Shown piece after piece: positions 1 through 8,620 of a stretch of 64,000 nt of DNA. This DNA is from Butyrivibrio sp. Its GTDB lineage: Bacteria; Bacillota_A; Clostridia; Lachnospirales; Lachnospiraceae. Within the stretch, counting starts at the first letter, position 1, and each line of letters opens with the position of its first letter. The notes beneath the pieces are model-generated. The model saw only the letters and a list, made by a program, of their open reading frames with translations, did not search any database and was not told the DNA's origin. A program made the position numbers and the translations under genes. Where the stretch lies: NCBI GenBank assembly GCA_017996845.1, contig JAGOGF010000004.1:1-64000 (forward strand). The letters run 5' to 3'.

Positions 1-106
1 TCATATCTGAACCCACATTATTCTGTGGTGTATGGTCATTTCCATTGCTGTCTGAATAATTTGCCTGACTGTTTTGATTATCTGTACCCTGGTTGTCTTC
101 GTACAT
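1..106 (-). CDS. Partial gene, N-terminus of an unidentified protein
   Basis: Only the first 35 codons lie in the window; the gene runs off the left edge. The start is an ATG at 104-106 on the minus strand, preceded by AAAGGGG about nine bases upstream. The visible peptide (MYEDNQGTDNQNSQ...) is very rich in Asn, Gln, Asp and Ser, with no hydrophobic segment yet. Such low-complexity polar heads are common in front of membrane-anchored proteins of Lachnospiraceae (for example HtrA-type proteases or DUF-type membrane proteins), but nothing visible selects one of these, so no function is assigned. Confidence 0.6.
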   Translation of the reverse strand, partial: MYEDNQGTDNQNSQANYSDSNGNDHTPQNNVGSDM

Positions 107-184
107 AATCAAATACCCCTTTCTAGTTTATATTATCATCAGTATAATAGGGATTTGTGACGAAAATGTGTTTTTACCATAGCA

Positions 185-200
185 AAAAAGGTACCTTTTT
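185..200. repeat. 16-bp perfect palindrome (possible weak terminator)
   Basis: AAAAAGGTACCTTTTT is a perfect palindrome without a loop, lying 24 bases beyond the stop codon of the minus-strand gene at 225-488. It could form a short hairpin in either transcript, but the GC core is only four pairs, so terminator strength is doubtful. Confidence 0.25.
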
Positions 201-224
201 ATCGCATCCCGAAATCAATCATTT

Positions 225-488
225 TTATTCTTCAATAATTTGAATTTCCATATAATCAAATGAAATCTCTTCAATAAAACTGTCTTTTGTAAAACGGCAT
301 TTGCCGTGCAGTTTAAAATCATTTACCGCCGCCTGCAGCCAGATCGGCTTGCCCAAATCAAGCTCATAGCATGCGCTTTCTATAGCATTCATCACTTTAT
401 GTGTACGAGTATCTGCCGTATTATCACAGATAACTGTATCCCGGATCAGATGATTATCTCTGATCAGTCTAACCCATATACGAAACAT
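225..488 (-). CDS. Small conserved hypothetical protein, 87 aa
   Basis: An 87-residue soluble protein starting MFRIWVRLIRDNHL and ending in an acidic tail (MEIQIIEE). The start has a good GAGAGG ribosome site seven bases upstream. There is no signal peptide, no membrane segment and no cysteine pair suggesting metal binding. I recognise it as the type of short conserved protein found widely in Lachnospiraceae genomes without a known role. It is divergent from the membrane-protein gene at 581, and a shared control region lies between them. Function unknown. Confidence 0.75.
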   Translation of the reverse strand: MFRIWVRLIRDNHLIRDTVICDNTADTRTHKVMNAIESACYELDLGKPIWLQAAVNDFKLHGKCRFTKDSFIEEISFDYMEIQIIEE

Positions 489-580
489 TTTTTACCTCTC
501 AGTCTTGACATTTGTTTTTTATGGTTGTAGTATTTAAAATCATATCACATAGTTTTTAATACTACATATATGGAGGAGCT

Positions 581-1228
581 ATGACACTGACAATTCGTGA
601 ACCCGGTAGTGCATTAACACATTTTTTTACCATGATGGCCGCCTTTCCTGCAGCAACACTTCTACTGGTAAAGGCAAGTTCATCTTCCCGTACCAGTCTG
701 ATGGCTATGAGTATATTCATGCTCAGCATGGTCTTATTATATGGTGCAAGTGCCCTTTATCATACCATTTGTGTTCCCGCAGGCATTCTGCGAATTTTTC
801 AGAAAATTGATCATATGATGATATTTGTTCTGATCGCAGGATCTTATACCCCCATTTGCATGATTGTTCTGGGCGGCAGGAATGGATATCAGCTTCTTGG
901 AATCATCTGGGGGCTTGCAGCATTGGGAATGCTCACCAATATTCTGTGGATCAGTTGTCCAAAATGGTTTTCTTCACTGATCTATATTGCAATGGGATGG
1001 GCCTGCGTTGCAGTATTTGGGCAGCTGATCAGTTCCATGCAGTCAGGTGCTTTTGCACTGCTTCTGTCCGGTGGAATCATTTACACAGTTGGCGGAATTA
1101 TCTATGCTCTTAAACTTCCTGTTTTCAATTCCCATCACGCTGATTTTGGTTCTCATGAAATTTTTCATCTGTTCGTCATGGCCGGCAGTATCTGCCATTT
1201 TCTATGCATGTATCTGTATATTGCATAA
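581..1228 (+). CDS. trhA: Hemolysin III / PAQR-family integral membrane protein
   Basis: A 215-aa protein with about seven hydrophobic helices. It carries the PAQR/hemolysin III hallmarks: a histidine in ALYHT near residue 60, the DHMMIF...GSYTP segment after it, and a C-terminal SHEIFHLF motif with the paired histidines expected to bind zinc. Bacterial members (YqfA/TrhA, YplQ) are linked to membrane-energy and fluidity homeostasis; the hemolysin name is historical and is not evidence of toxicity. The start is supported by GGAGGAGCT directly upstream. It stands alone between the divergent gene at 225-488 and a terminator shared with galE. Confidence 0.88.
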   Translation: MTLTIREPGSALTHFFTMMAAFPAATLLLVKASSSSRTSLMAMSIFMLSMVLLYGASALYHTICVPAGILRIFQKIDHMMIFVLIAGSYTPICMIVLGGRNGYQLLGIIWGLAALGMLTNILWISCPKWFSSLIYIAMGWACVAVFGQLISSMQSGAFALLLSGGIIYTVGGIIYALKLPVFNSHHADFGSHEIFHLFVMAGSICHFLCMYLYIA

Positions 1229-1253
1229 AAATATTTGAATATTTAGCCATTGA

Positions 1254-1300
1254 AAAAGACTGTTATATGACAGGACTCCCTCTCATAATAACAGTCTTTT
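1254..1300. terminator. Bidirectional rho-independent terminator
   Basis: AAAAGACTGTTAT at 1254-1266 pairs perfectly with ATAACAGTCTTTT at 1288-1300. The A-rich and T-rich flanks make it work in both directions, serving the membrane-protein gene on the plus strand and galE on the minus strand. Confidence 0.85.
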
Positions 1301-1322
1301 CCTTTATTTGACAATCAAATGT

Positions 1323-2339
1323 TCATTCTTCATATCCATTTGGATTCATGCTCTGCCATTTCCAGGAATCTGCACACATATCTTTGATATCATATTGTGC
1401 CTTCCAGCCGAGTTCCCGATAAGCTTTATCTGCACTGGAATAACAGGTTGCAATATCGCCTGCTCTTCTTCCCTTTATTTCATAAGGAATCTTTACTCCC
1501 GTTGCAGCTTCAAAATTCTTTACTATATCCAGTACGCTGTAACCTACACCTGTTCCAAGATTATAAATATTCAGTCCACTGCCCGGTTCCAGCTTCTTCA
1601 GGGCCTTTACATGTCCTGCTGCAAGATCTGCCACATGGATATAATCCCTTACCCCTGTTCCATCCGGTGTATCATAATCATTTCCAAATACATTGAGGCT
1701 CTTCAGCTTACCAACTGCAACCTGTGTAATATAAGGCATCAGGTTATTCGGAATGCCGTTCGGATTTTCACCGATTGTTCCGCTTTTGTGTGCTCCAATT
1801 GGATTAAAATAGCGAAGCAGCACAACATTCCACTGCGGATCTGCCTTCTGTATATCTGTCAGAACCTGCTCCAGCATGGATTTGGTCCACCCGTAAGGAT
1901 TGGTGCACTGTCCCTTCGGACATTCCTCTGTAATCGGAACAAACGCCGGATCTCCGTAAACTGTTGCGGAGGATGAGAAAATAATATTCTTCACATTATG
2001 TTTCCGCATCACATCTACCAGTGTCAATGTTCCGCTGATATTGTTTTCATAATACTCCCACGGCTTTGATACTGACTCTCCTACTGCTTTAAGACCTGCA
2101 AAGTGAATAACAGCATCCACCTTTTCTTTTGCAAAAATTTCTTCCAAAGCACCACGGTCGCGGATATCTGCTTTATAAAAAGGTACTTTCTTACCTGTAA
2201 TATTTTCAACTCTGCCAATAACCTTTTCACTTGCATTTGCAAGATTATCCACTACCACAACGTTATAGCCGGCGCTCTGCAGTTCCACTACCGTATGACT
2301 GCCGATATATCCTGCTCCGCCTGTTACCAGAATCGTCAT
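1323..2339 (-). CDS. galE: UDP-glucose 4-epimerase GalE
   Basis: A 338-aa extended short-chain dehydrogenase that interconverts UDP-galactose and UDP-glucose with bound NAD, the last step of the Leloir pathway and the source of UDP-galactose for envelope sugars. The N-terminal Rossmann motif is VTGGAGYIGSH; SSSATVYG carries the catalytic Ser/Thr, and NPYGWTKSMLE the catalytic Tyr-x3-Lys. I start at MTILVTGG, which has AGAGG five bases upstream and gives the usual family length; a 14-residue upstream extension lacks a good site. It follows the pyrophosphorylase gene by 142 bp, consistent with joint supply of UDP-hexoses. Confidence 0.96.
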   Translation of the reverse strand: MTILVTGGAGYIGSHTVVELQSAGYNVVVVDNLANASEKVIGRVENITGKKVPFYKADIRDRGALEEIFAKEKVDAVIHFAGLKAVGESVSKPWEYYENNISGTLTLVDVMRKHNVKNIIFSSSATVYGDPAFVPITEECPKGQCTNPYGWTKSMLEQVLTDIQKADPQWNVVLLRYFNPIGAHKSGTIGENPNGIPNNLMPYITQVAVGKLKSLNVFGNDYDTPDGTGVRDYIHVADLAAGHVKALKKLEPGSGLNIYNLGTGVGYSVLDIVKNFEAATGVKIPYEIKGRRAGDIATCYSSADKAYRELGWKAQYDIKDMCADSWKWQSMNPNGYEE

Positions 2340-2481
2340 ATAAGCCTCTTTCCCGCAGCACTTTTGCTGCACAGTCAACAAAGTTATTTGTTAATCCCAT
2401 GCATATAATTGTATGCAAATTTCTGCATTACTGGAAGTTTCTAATGTTGCACATACATGTCAAAATGTTAACTTTCCCTAT

Positions 2482-3708
2482 TTATAATGCAATGTGATTC
2501 ATCCGGCACAATTCCCGGGCAGACTCTACTGAATCCACACCGGTCTTATTCTTAATCGGTGCAAATTCATGTTCTCTTACCACCTCAAAGGGCAAACAGC
2601 TGTCAAGTTCATGAATCATATCCAGTACCAGCTGTTCAAATTTACAGCCATTGGGCTGTTCCGGTTTGATCAATTCCCCATTTTCATCCAAATAAGAAAT
2701 TTTCTTTTCCACAACATGAAGCGGAAGCTCTTTCCTGGCAATCTGTTCAAGCGCCGGCTCATTAAAGAGATAATTCAGAATGACGCCATAATTGTAAGCC
2801 GGATCACCCTTTTCATCCTTTGCATTCATCATTTCATCAGAAAGTTCATAATACTCTACAATGGATGGTTTTTTATCCTCCAGGCACATTACACCGACCT
2901 TTTCGTCCGGTGCATTTTTGCGTACCACTTTGGATCCTACGGCAACCTGTCTGGAGACGGTTGCGCCGACAAAACACGGATCTGCAATTCGCTGTAATAC
3001 ATTATCCACTGAAAAAACGTCAATCCATTCAATCCCTTCTGCATGAAGCGCAGCATCCAGCCCGACTTTAAGCATAGAAGAAAACCATCCTGCATTTCCG
3101 TTTGGAGAAGTAGAGATACGGTCTTTGCTCTCCATATATACCCGTCCCTTATAATCGGATGCCGGAGCCATATCCTGTTTAAAGAATGTAATTCTGTCTG
3201 CGCGATAGCCAAAATAATCGTGTTCTTTCATGAAGCTGACTGTCGCCTCATGATTTTTATCACTGGTCATGATAAAAAGATGAATCCAGAAATCTGTCTG
3301 CTGAACGGTATCCAGCAGATTCTCAATAATTCTCTGAAAAATATACACCGGTCTGGTCAATCCGATATCATACATGCCCTTTGGATTATCAGAACCCAGA
3401 CGTGTACCCATTCCGCCTGCCAGAAGAACCGCTGCCACTTTACCGGCGCGGATTGTCTGAACTCCCAGCTGCATATATTCGTCCTTGTTTAAAGCAATTT
3501 CATCCAGCTGCATAGCCGCAAGCGGAGAAAATCTGCCTCTCCCGCCTGCCTTTCCAAGTTCACAGCATTTCTGTAAAACAGAAAAATCTGTGTCATCGAT
3601 CTGCTTCAGCAGGCTTTCCTGCTGTTCCGGACTCAGTTCATCATAATATCGCAGTACGTGCTGCTGTCCATATTTCTCCAGTTTTTTTCTGGCATCTTCC
3701 AGATTCAT
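2482..3708 (-). CDS. UDP-sugar pyrophosphorylase, UDPGP/AGX family
   Basis: A 408-aa cytosolic nucleotidyltransferase forming a UDP-sugar from UTP and a sugar 1-phosphate. It has the UDPGP-type signature LLAGGMGTRLGSDNPKGMYD near residues 95-115 (nucleotide binding, catalytic Lys), a PNGNAGWF segment like the PNGNGG loop of eukaryotic UAP/AGX enzymes, and FSVDNVL carrying the metal-binding Asp. This is not the GalU-type bacterial enzyme. With galE next to it, UTP-glucose-1-phosphate activity is the more likely one; GlcNAc-1-phosphate or a broad substrate range cannot be excluded. It starts 33 bp after the lysozyme stop codon, so read-through from the lysozyme promoter is plausible. The ribosome site is GAGGTG. 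Confidence 0.88.
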   Translation of the reverse strand: MNLEDARKKLEKYGQQHVLRYYDELSPEQQESLLKQIDDTDFSVLQKCCELGKAGGRGRFSPLAAMQLDEIALNKDEYMQLGVQTIRAGKVAAVLLAGGMGTRLGSDNPKGMYDIGLTRPVYIFQRIIENLLDTVQQTDFWIHLFIMTSDKNHEATVSFMKEHDYFGYRADRITFFKQDMAPASDYKGRVYMESKDRISTSPNGNAGWFSSMLKVGLDAALHAEGIEWIDVFSVDNVLQRIADPCFVGATVSRQVAVGSKVVRKNAPDEKVGVMCLEDKKPSIVEYYELSDEMMNAKDEKGDPAYNYGVILNYLFNEPALEQIARKELPLHVVEKKISYLDENGELIKPEQPNGCKFEQLVLDMIHELDSCLPFEVVREHEFAPIKNKTGVDSVESARELCRMNHIAL

Positions 3709-3740
3709 CTCATCACCTCATCATACCATTCTATATACAC

Positions 3741-5393
3741 TTACTGCGGTGCAACTGCCGCAATAACCGGAGGAACAAGCCCTGCCGGTGCAACCAGAAG
3801 TCCCGTCTTGTCAAAGGTACAGTCAAGTCCTGCAATATTAATTGTCGCTTTTGTGACCATCTTGCCTGTTGCCGGATCAAAGTAGTAGAAGCCTGCTCCG
3901 ATCTGAACAAATCCAACAACCTGATGTCCGTCAACATCCAGATAATAGGTTCCATCTTTTTTAATTGTCAGAAGCCCTGTCTGAAGCAAACCATTACTGT
4001 CAAAGTAATAGGATAATCCATCGATTGCATTCCATCCGGTTGCCATCGTTCCATCTGCCTTATAATAGGATCTGTTCGGCAGATCTCCAAGCCATCCTGC
4101 AAACATGGATCCGTCAGCATTGAACATATAATGCGCTTTGTTAATGACCTGTGGCCCTGTAACCGCTGCAAAATTATCACCAAAGTAATAGATCTTGCCA
4201 TCCGTATTTGTAAAGAATCCTTTTACTGCAGCACCGTCTGCTCCGAACATATACAGTCCTGTATCCAATGCCTGCATGCCAACCTGCATAATGCCGCCTG
4301 CATTAAAGTCATACAGATTTTTGTTGATTGTCTGAAGCCCTGCTACCATGGCATAGTCATCACCAAAATACCGGATTCCGTCCGGAAGTGTTACAAATCC
4401 CTTTACTGCAGCACCATCTGCGCCAAAATACATGATCTGTGTTCCGACAGGAAGAAGTCCCATCTGCATGGCACCTGCTGGATTAAAGAAATACTGCTTT
4501 CCCGCAACCGCTGTATATCCCACCGATGCCTTGCCTCCCTGTGTGGGATCCAGGTAATAATTAAATACACCATCCGTGAACCAGCCTGTCTGAAGTGCTC
4601 CGTCAAGGCCGCAATAATACAATCCGCCATTGTCCGTGATCCACCCCTTCTGCCAGCGATAATTGCTATAATAATATGTAACACCGTTTCTGGTTGAAAA
4701 CCCCTGCGGAATAATAATCGCAGCATAATTCATAAACAGATAATTCATATCCACACGTCCGCTGATTCCGTTTACAGCACCGCTGCTGGTATATTGCCAT
4801 ACACCATAAGCTCCTGGATAGCTGCACGCTGAATTATACTGTGCAACCCATTTATCCCATGCCACATCCCCAATTTTCTGGACAAACCAGTTGCGGCTTG
4901 CATATACCATCGGATAGTATCCTGCTGAACCAATGGTAGTACAAAAAGCATTTGCAATTGCCTGCAGCTGCTGTGGCGGCAGTGCTGCCTGCGCCTGTGC
5001 CTCTATATCAATCGCAACCGGGAAAGATACCTGGTATGGCGCAATCAATTGTAATACAAGTGCTGCCTCATTAGCCGCCTGTTCCGGTGTCGTCGCATAA
5101 GTATAGAAATATACGCCGGTCCTGATTCCCGCTGCTGCCGCTCCCTGGAGATTATTTATGTACTGCGTATCAATCGTCTGGGATGTTCCAACTCTTACAA
5201 ATGCAAATGTAACTCCGCTGTTCTTAACTGCCTGCCAGTTGATCATTCCCTGGTAGGATGAAACATCGATTCCCTGTCCAACAGCTCCTGCTGCTTCGGC
5301 TCTGATTCCTGCGCCAGGCATTACAGTAACTGCTGCCATGATCCCCAATGTTACCGCCGCAGCCATAAGCCACTTACATACTTTTTTCAACAT
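3741..5393 (-). CDS. Secreted GH25 lysozyme with C-terminal wall-binding repeats
   Basis: A 550-aa secreted muramidase. Residues 1-36 are a signal peptide (MLKKVCKW, hydrophobic core, AEA-like cleavage region). The GH25 domain (about 40-240) shows GIDVSSYQG with Asp43 and FPVAIDIEAQ with the catalytic Asp129 and Glu131. The rest is about 14 units of roughly 20 residues with the aromatic/glycine pattern of CW_binding_1 (choline-binding-like) repeats, for example YYFDSNGLLQTG. Two neighbouring three-unit blocks are near copies (see findings). I start at MLKK because it opens the signal peptide and has AGGAAGAGAG upstream; a longer frame upstream overlaps the promoter. The likely job is remodelling of the host's own wall or attack on neighbours; there are no phage genes around it. 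Confidence 0.92.
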   Translation of the reverse strand: MLKKVCKWLMAAAVTLGIMAAVTVMPGAGIRAEAAGAVGQGIDVSSYQGMINWQAVKNSGVTFAFVRVGTSQTIDTQYINNLQGAAAAGIRTGVYFYTYATTPEQAANEAALVLQLIAPYQVSFPVAIDIEAQAQAALPPQQLQAIANAFCTTIGSAGYYPMVYASRNWFVQKIGDVAWDKWVAQYNSACSYPGAYGVWQYTSSGAVNGISGRVDMNYLFMNYAAIIIPQGFSTRNGVTYYYSNYRWQKGWITDNGGLYYCGLDGALQTGWFTDGVFNYYLDPTQGGKASVGYTAVAGKQYFFNPAGAMQMGLLPVGTQIMYFGADGAAVKGFVTLPDGIRYFGDDYAMVAGLQTINKNLYDFNAGGIMQVGMQALDTGLYMFGADGAAVKGFFTNTDGKIYYFGDNFAAVTGPQVINKAHYMFNADGSMFAGWLGDLPNRSYYKADGTMATGWNAIDGLSYYFDSNGLLQTGLLTIKKDGTYYLDVDGHQVVGFVQIGAGFYYFDPATGKMVTKATINIAGLDCTFDKTGLLVAPAGLVPPVIAAVAPQ

Positions 5394-5450
5394 TCCCACT
5401 CTCTTCCTCACTTTATTATATTCTCGTCTTAACAAATGCTTAACATGTCC

Positions 5451-5479
5451 ATTATAAAGAGATATCTTCGCAGGGTCAA
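5451..5479 (-). promoter_or_regulatory. SigA-type promoter of the lysozyme gene
   Basis: On the minus strand, TTGACC (5474-5479) and TATAAT (5451-5456) are separated by exactly 17 bp, which places the start of transcription about 50 bp before the lysozyme start codon. It is one of the best matches to consensus in the window. Confidence 0.72.
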
Positions 5480-5541
5480 CCTGCAAACCAATGCTTTTTT
5501 GCAGCTTTTTGGCATATTTTATCCCAGAATTGTTCAAAAAT

Positions 5542-6501
5542 TCAGTTAATAATATTTCGATTTATTCCGTTTGCGTATGCCCGTATGTTTTCTCCGACCT
5601 GCACAACACACCTTGTTCTTGCCTGTGTGCTTGCCCATGCCATATGCGGCGTGATCAGAAGTTTCCCGCTGTCTATAATTGTTGTTAGAAGGTTACCCGG
5701 TGCAATCGGCTCTATTCCAAGAACATCCAATCCGGCTCCCCGAATCCTGTCTTTGGTCAGTGCTTCATAAAGATCCTGCTCATTTACAACCGCGCCTCTT
5801 GCTACATTGATCAGATATGCCGTTTTTTTCATTTTGGAAAATGATTCTCTGTTCATCAGGTTCCTGGTTCTGTCTGTCAAAGGACAATGCAAGGAGATTA
5901 TATCCGATTCTGTCAGAAGCTTTTCAAAAGACACCTGCTCATATTCTCTGCAATCACTGTAGCCCGAAGAAGCATAGAAAATCACTTTTGCGCCAAACGC
6001 CTGTGCTGCCTTAGCAACTCGTTTTCCGATATTACCCATACCGACAATTCCCCATGTCTGTCCCTCCAGCTCGGAAAATGGCCTGTCAAGGCAGGAAAAA
6101 TGTTTCTGCGCTCCATATGCTCCGCTTTTGACAAAATCATCATAATGACGCAGATTCTCCTGCAAATAGAAAAACATGGCAAAAGTATGCTGTGCAACTG
6201 AAGCAGAGGAATAGTCAACAACGTTAGCTACCTTTACACCCTTCTGCGTACAGGCCAGAATATTAATATTATCAAATCCTGTCGCGAATTCGCAGATCAG
6301 CTTCAGATCGGGTGCTTTTTCAAGAATATTCTCCGTAATTCCACTTTTGTTAATAACCAGTATCTCAACTCCGTCCAATCTTTTTTCTGCATTTTCCTCC
6401 GTGATTTTATCCGGATAAAAAATCACATTCCCAAAATCTTTCAGAATACCGTAATCAATATCATTTCCAACACTGTCAATTTCTGCAGCCACAATTTTCA
6501 T
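5542..6501 (-). CDS. D-2-hydroxyacid dehydrogenase (NAD-binding)
   Basis: A 319-aa cytosolic oxidoreductase of the D-isomer-specific 2-hydroxyacid dehydrogenase family, reducing a 2-keto acid with NAD(P)H or running in reverse. The Rossmann motif is GIVGMGNIGKRVA (about 148-160). NVARGAVVNEQDL supplies the conserved Arg region, and ITPHMAWAS carries the catalytic His; the His-x2-Trp arrangement resembles glycerate dehydrogenase/hydroxypyruvate reductase. The exact substrate cannot be read from sequence. I chose MKIVAAEID as start: it begins the first beta strand and has GGAAGG about 13 bases upstream; a 19-residue extension is unlikely. It precedes the lysozyme gene, which has its own promoter. 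Confidence 0.88.
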   Translation of the reverse strand: MKIVAAEIDSVGNDIDYGILKDFGNVIFYPDKITEENAEKRLDGVEILVINKSGITENILEKAPDLKLICEFATGFDNINILACTQKGVKVANVVDYSSASVAQHTFAMFFYLQENLRHYDDFVKSGAYGAQKHFSCLDRPFSELEGQTWGIVGMGNIGKRVAKAAQAFGAKVIFYASSGYSDCREYEQVSFEKLLTESDIISLHCPLTDRTRNLMNRESFSKMKKTAYLINVARGAVVNEQDLYEALTKDRIRGAGLDVLGIEPIAPGNLLTTIIDSGKLLITPHMAWASTQARTRCVVQVGENIRAYANGINRNIIN

Positions 6502-6657
6502 TTTTATCTTTTTTCCTTCCTGCCTTGTATAAAGTACATTTTTTAAAACCCCGAACATAAAAGGGTATTCACTTGCCTGGCTCCGTTCATTTTAGCATTA
6601 TTTCAGTGCAAAAGCATCGATTCTGCCGTATATCACCGTTATTTCATCAAATGCTGC

Positions 6658-6686
6658 TTGAAAAAACTGCCCGCCGCAACTTTAAA
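6658..6686 (+). promoter_or_regulatory. Candidate promoter for the kdp operon
   Basis: TTGAAA at 6658-6663 and TTTAAA at 6681-6686 are spaced by 17 bp, about 100 bp before kdpA. The -10 box is a poor match, as expected if an activator is needed. In the 286 bases between the dehydrogenase start and kdpA I see no recognisable riboswitch and no kdpF. Confidence 0.35.
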
Positions 6687-6787
6687 CAGTATTTATCCGG
6701 TCTTAATATCCCAGCTCGCATATTTATACCATCTTCATCCCGGTAAATGTATGCTGAGTTTTATCAAAAAACAGGAGGCGATAAAAC

Positions 6788-8605
6788 ATGATGCAAAGTT
6801 TTATCCAATATTTTCTTTATCTGATCATTTTGGTTACCCTTGCCGTTTTACTGGGTACCTACATTAAAAAAGTCATGTACGGAGAAAAAACTTTTCTCTC
6901 AAAAATGCTGACTCCCATAGAAAAATGGATCTACCGGATCACAGGTGTCAGCGAATCCGAAGATATGCACTGGAAAAAATATCTTTTTTCCGTGCTGATT
7001 TTTTCTGCCGTCGGATTTGTTTTCTTATTTATTCTGCAACTACTGCAGGGTGTATTGCCGGGGAATCCACAGAAACTGCCTGGCATTTCCTGGCCGCTGG
7101 CCTTTAATATCAGTGCCAGTTTTGTATCCAATACCAACTGGCAGGCTTATTCGGGTGAATCAACCATGAGTTACCTGACACAGGCTTTGGGACTGACTGT
7201 ACAGAACTTTGTTTCCGCAGCTGCCGGAATTGCTGTTCTGTTTGCCCTGATTCGTGGTTTTACCCGCACCAAAGAAACCGGAATCGGCAATTTCTGGGTT
7301 GATATCACACGCATTATCATTCATATTCTGATTCCTTTGAATCTTGTCCTCGCGCTTTGCCTTGTCGGAGGCGGTGTAATTCAAAATCTGGATCACAGTC
7401 AAACTGTTCATTTACTGGAACCGGTTGCGATCAGTTCAGATGGAACCATATTAAAGGATGCTGTGATTGACAGCCAGAAAAATACGGTCACGGTAAATGG
7501 TAAAGCCGTTACCGGAGCAGAGATCGTTACCGATGAATTTATCCCGATGGGACCGGCAGCGAGTCAGATTGCAATTAAGCAGACAGGTACAAACGGCGGC
7601 GGCTACATGGGTGTCAATTCAGCACATCCTTTTGAAAATCCAAATGCCTACACAAATCTTCTGGAACTGCTCTCCATCCTTTTGATTCCTGCTGCGCTCT
7701 GTTTTTCTTTTGGTTCTGCAATCCATAATAAGAAACAGGGAATTGCAATTTTCACCGCAATGTTTTTGATGCTGCTCGTATCAATGTGTGTCATCGGTTT
7801 CAGTGAACAAAAAGGTACTCCGCAGCTTACGCAGAACGATGCGGTATATATGGGAACCGTTAATCAGGCCGGTGGAAATATGGAAGGCAAGGAAACGCGT
7901 TTTGGAATTGCCTCTTCTTCTATCTGGGCCGCCTTTACTACAGCCGCTTCAAACGGCTCTGTTAACTCCATGTATGACAGTTACACTCCACTCTCCGGCA
8001 TGATGCTGATGCTGCAGATTCAGCTCGGAGAAGTTATCTTCGGGGGCGTTGGATGCGGGCTGTACTGTATGCTTGCTTTTGCAATCCTGACCGTTTTTAT
8101 TGCAGGGCTGATGGTTGGAAGAACGCCTGAATTTCTGGGTAAGAAAATAGAACCTTATGAAATGAAATGGACGGTACTGATCTGTCTTGCCACACCGGTT
8201 TCAATCCTGATCGGCAGCGGAATAGCAGCTCTTGTTCCACAGGTAATGGATAGTCTTCATAATACCGGTGCGCACGGCTTTTCCGAGCTTCTGTATGCAT
8301 TTACTTCAGCCGGTGGAAATAATGGTTCTGCTTTTGCAGGTTTTAATGCAAATACTGTATTTCTGAATATTATAATTTGTCTTGTTATGCTTCTGGCCCG
8401 TTTTCTTCCCATTATTGGTACGCTAGCCATTGCAGGCTCACTTGCCGAAAAAAAGAAAATCGCAATAACTGCCGGAACACTTTCTACGACAAATGCCATG
8501 TTTGTTTTTCTGCTTATTTTCGTCATTCTGCTCATCGGTGCGCTGAGTTTCTTCCCGGCACTTGCACTTGGACCGATTGCAGAATATTTTCAACGCATGT
8601 TTTAA
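6788..8605 (+). CDS. kdpA: Potassium-transporting ATPase subunit KdpA
   Basis: A 605-aa polytopic membrane protein forming the K+-selective channel of the KdpFABC pump. The four P-loop-like selectivity segments are all visible: NTNWQAYSGE, GTNGGGYMGVNSAHPFENP, AASNGSVNSMYD and GGNNGSAFAG. The length is slightly above the usual 560-600 aa. The start ATG is preceded by AGGAGGCGATAAAAC. KdpB follows after 15 bp, so the two are translated from one message. The family is known for uptake at very low external K+. The accessory subunit KdpF is not encoded upstream. Confidence 0.97.
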   Translation: MMQSFIQYFLYLIILVTLAVLLGTYIKKVMYGEKTFLSKMLTPIEKWIYRITGVSESEDMHWKKYLFSVLIFSAVGFVFLFILQLLQGVLPGNPQKLPGISWPLAFNISASFVSNTNWQAYSGESTMSYLTQALGLTVQNFVSAAAGIAVLFALIRGFTRTKETGIGNFWVDITRIIIHILIPLNLVLALCLVGGGVIQNLDHSQTVHLLEPVAISSDGTILKDAVIDSQKNTVTVNGKAVTGAEIVTDEFIPMGPAASQIAIKQTGTNGGGYMGVNSAHPFENPNAYTNLLELLSILLIPAALCFSFGSAIHNKKQGIAIFTAMFLMLLVSMCVIGFSEQKGTPQLTQNDAVYMGTVNQAGGNMEGKETRFGIASSSIWAAFTTAASNGSVNSMYDSYTPLSGMMLMLQIQLGEVIFGGVGCGLYCMLAFAILTVFIAGLMVGRTPEFLGKKIEPYEMKWTVLICLATPVSILIGSGIAALVPQVMDSLHNTGAHGFSELLYAFTSAGGNNGSAFAGFNANTVFLNIIICLVMLLARFLPIIGTLAIAGSLAEKKKIAITAGTLSTTNAMFVFLLIFVILLIGALSFFPALALGPIAEYFQRMF

Positions 8606-8620
8606 GGAGGGAATTGTAAT

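Noticed and set aside
185..200. Restriction-modification or operator site at the AAAAAGGTACCTTTTT palindrome
   Set aside because: A 16-bp AT-rich palindrome next to a gene end is more simply explained as part of a weak terminator; no other copy was noticed.
1308..1976. Long plus-strand open frame of 222 codons
   Set aside because: It lies antisense to galE, has no ribosome site, and shows a Cys/Ile/Tyr-rich composition typical of the reverse frame of a real gene.
6559..6787. Riboswitch or kdpF gene upstream of kdpA
   Set aside because: No c-di-AMP (ydaO-type) core motif and no short hydrophobic frame with a ribosome site is visible.
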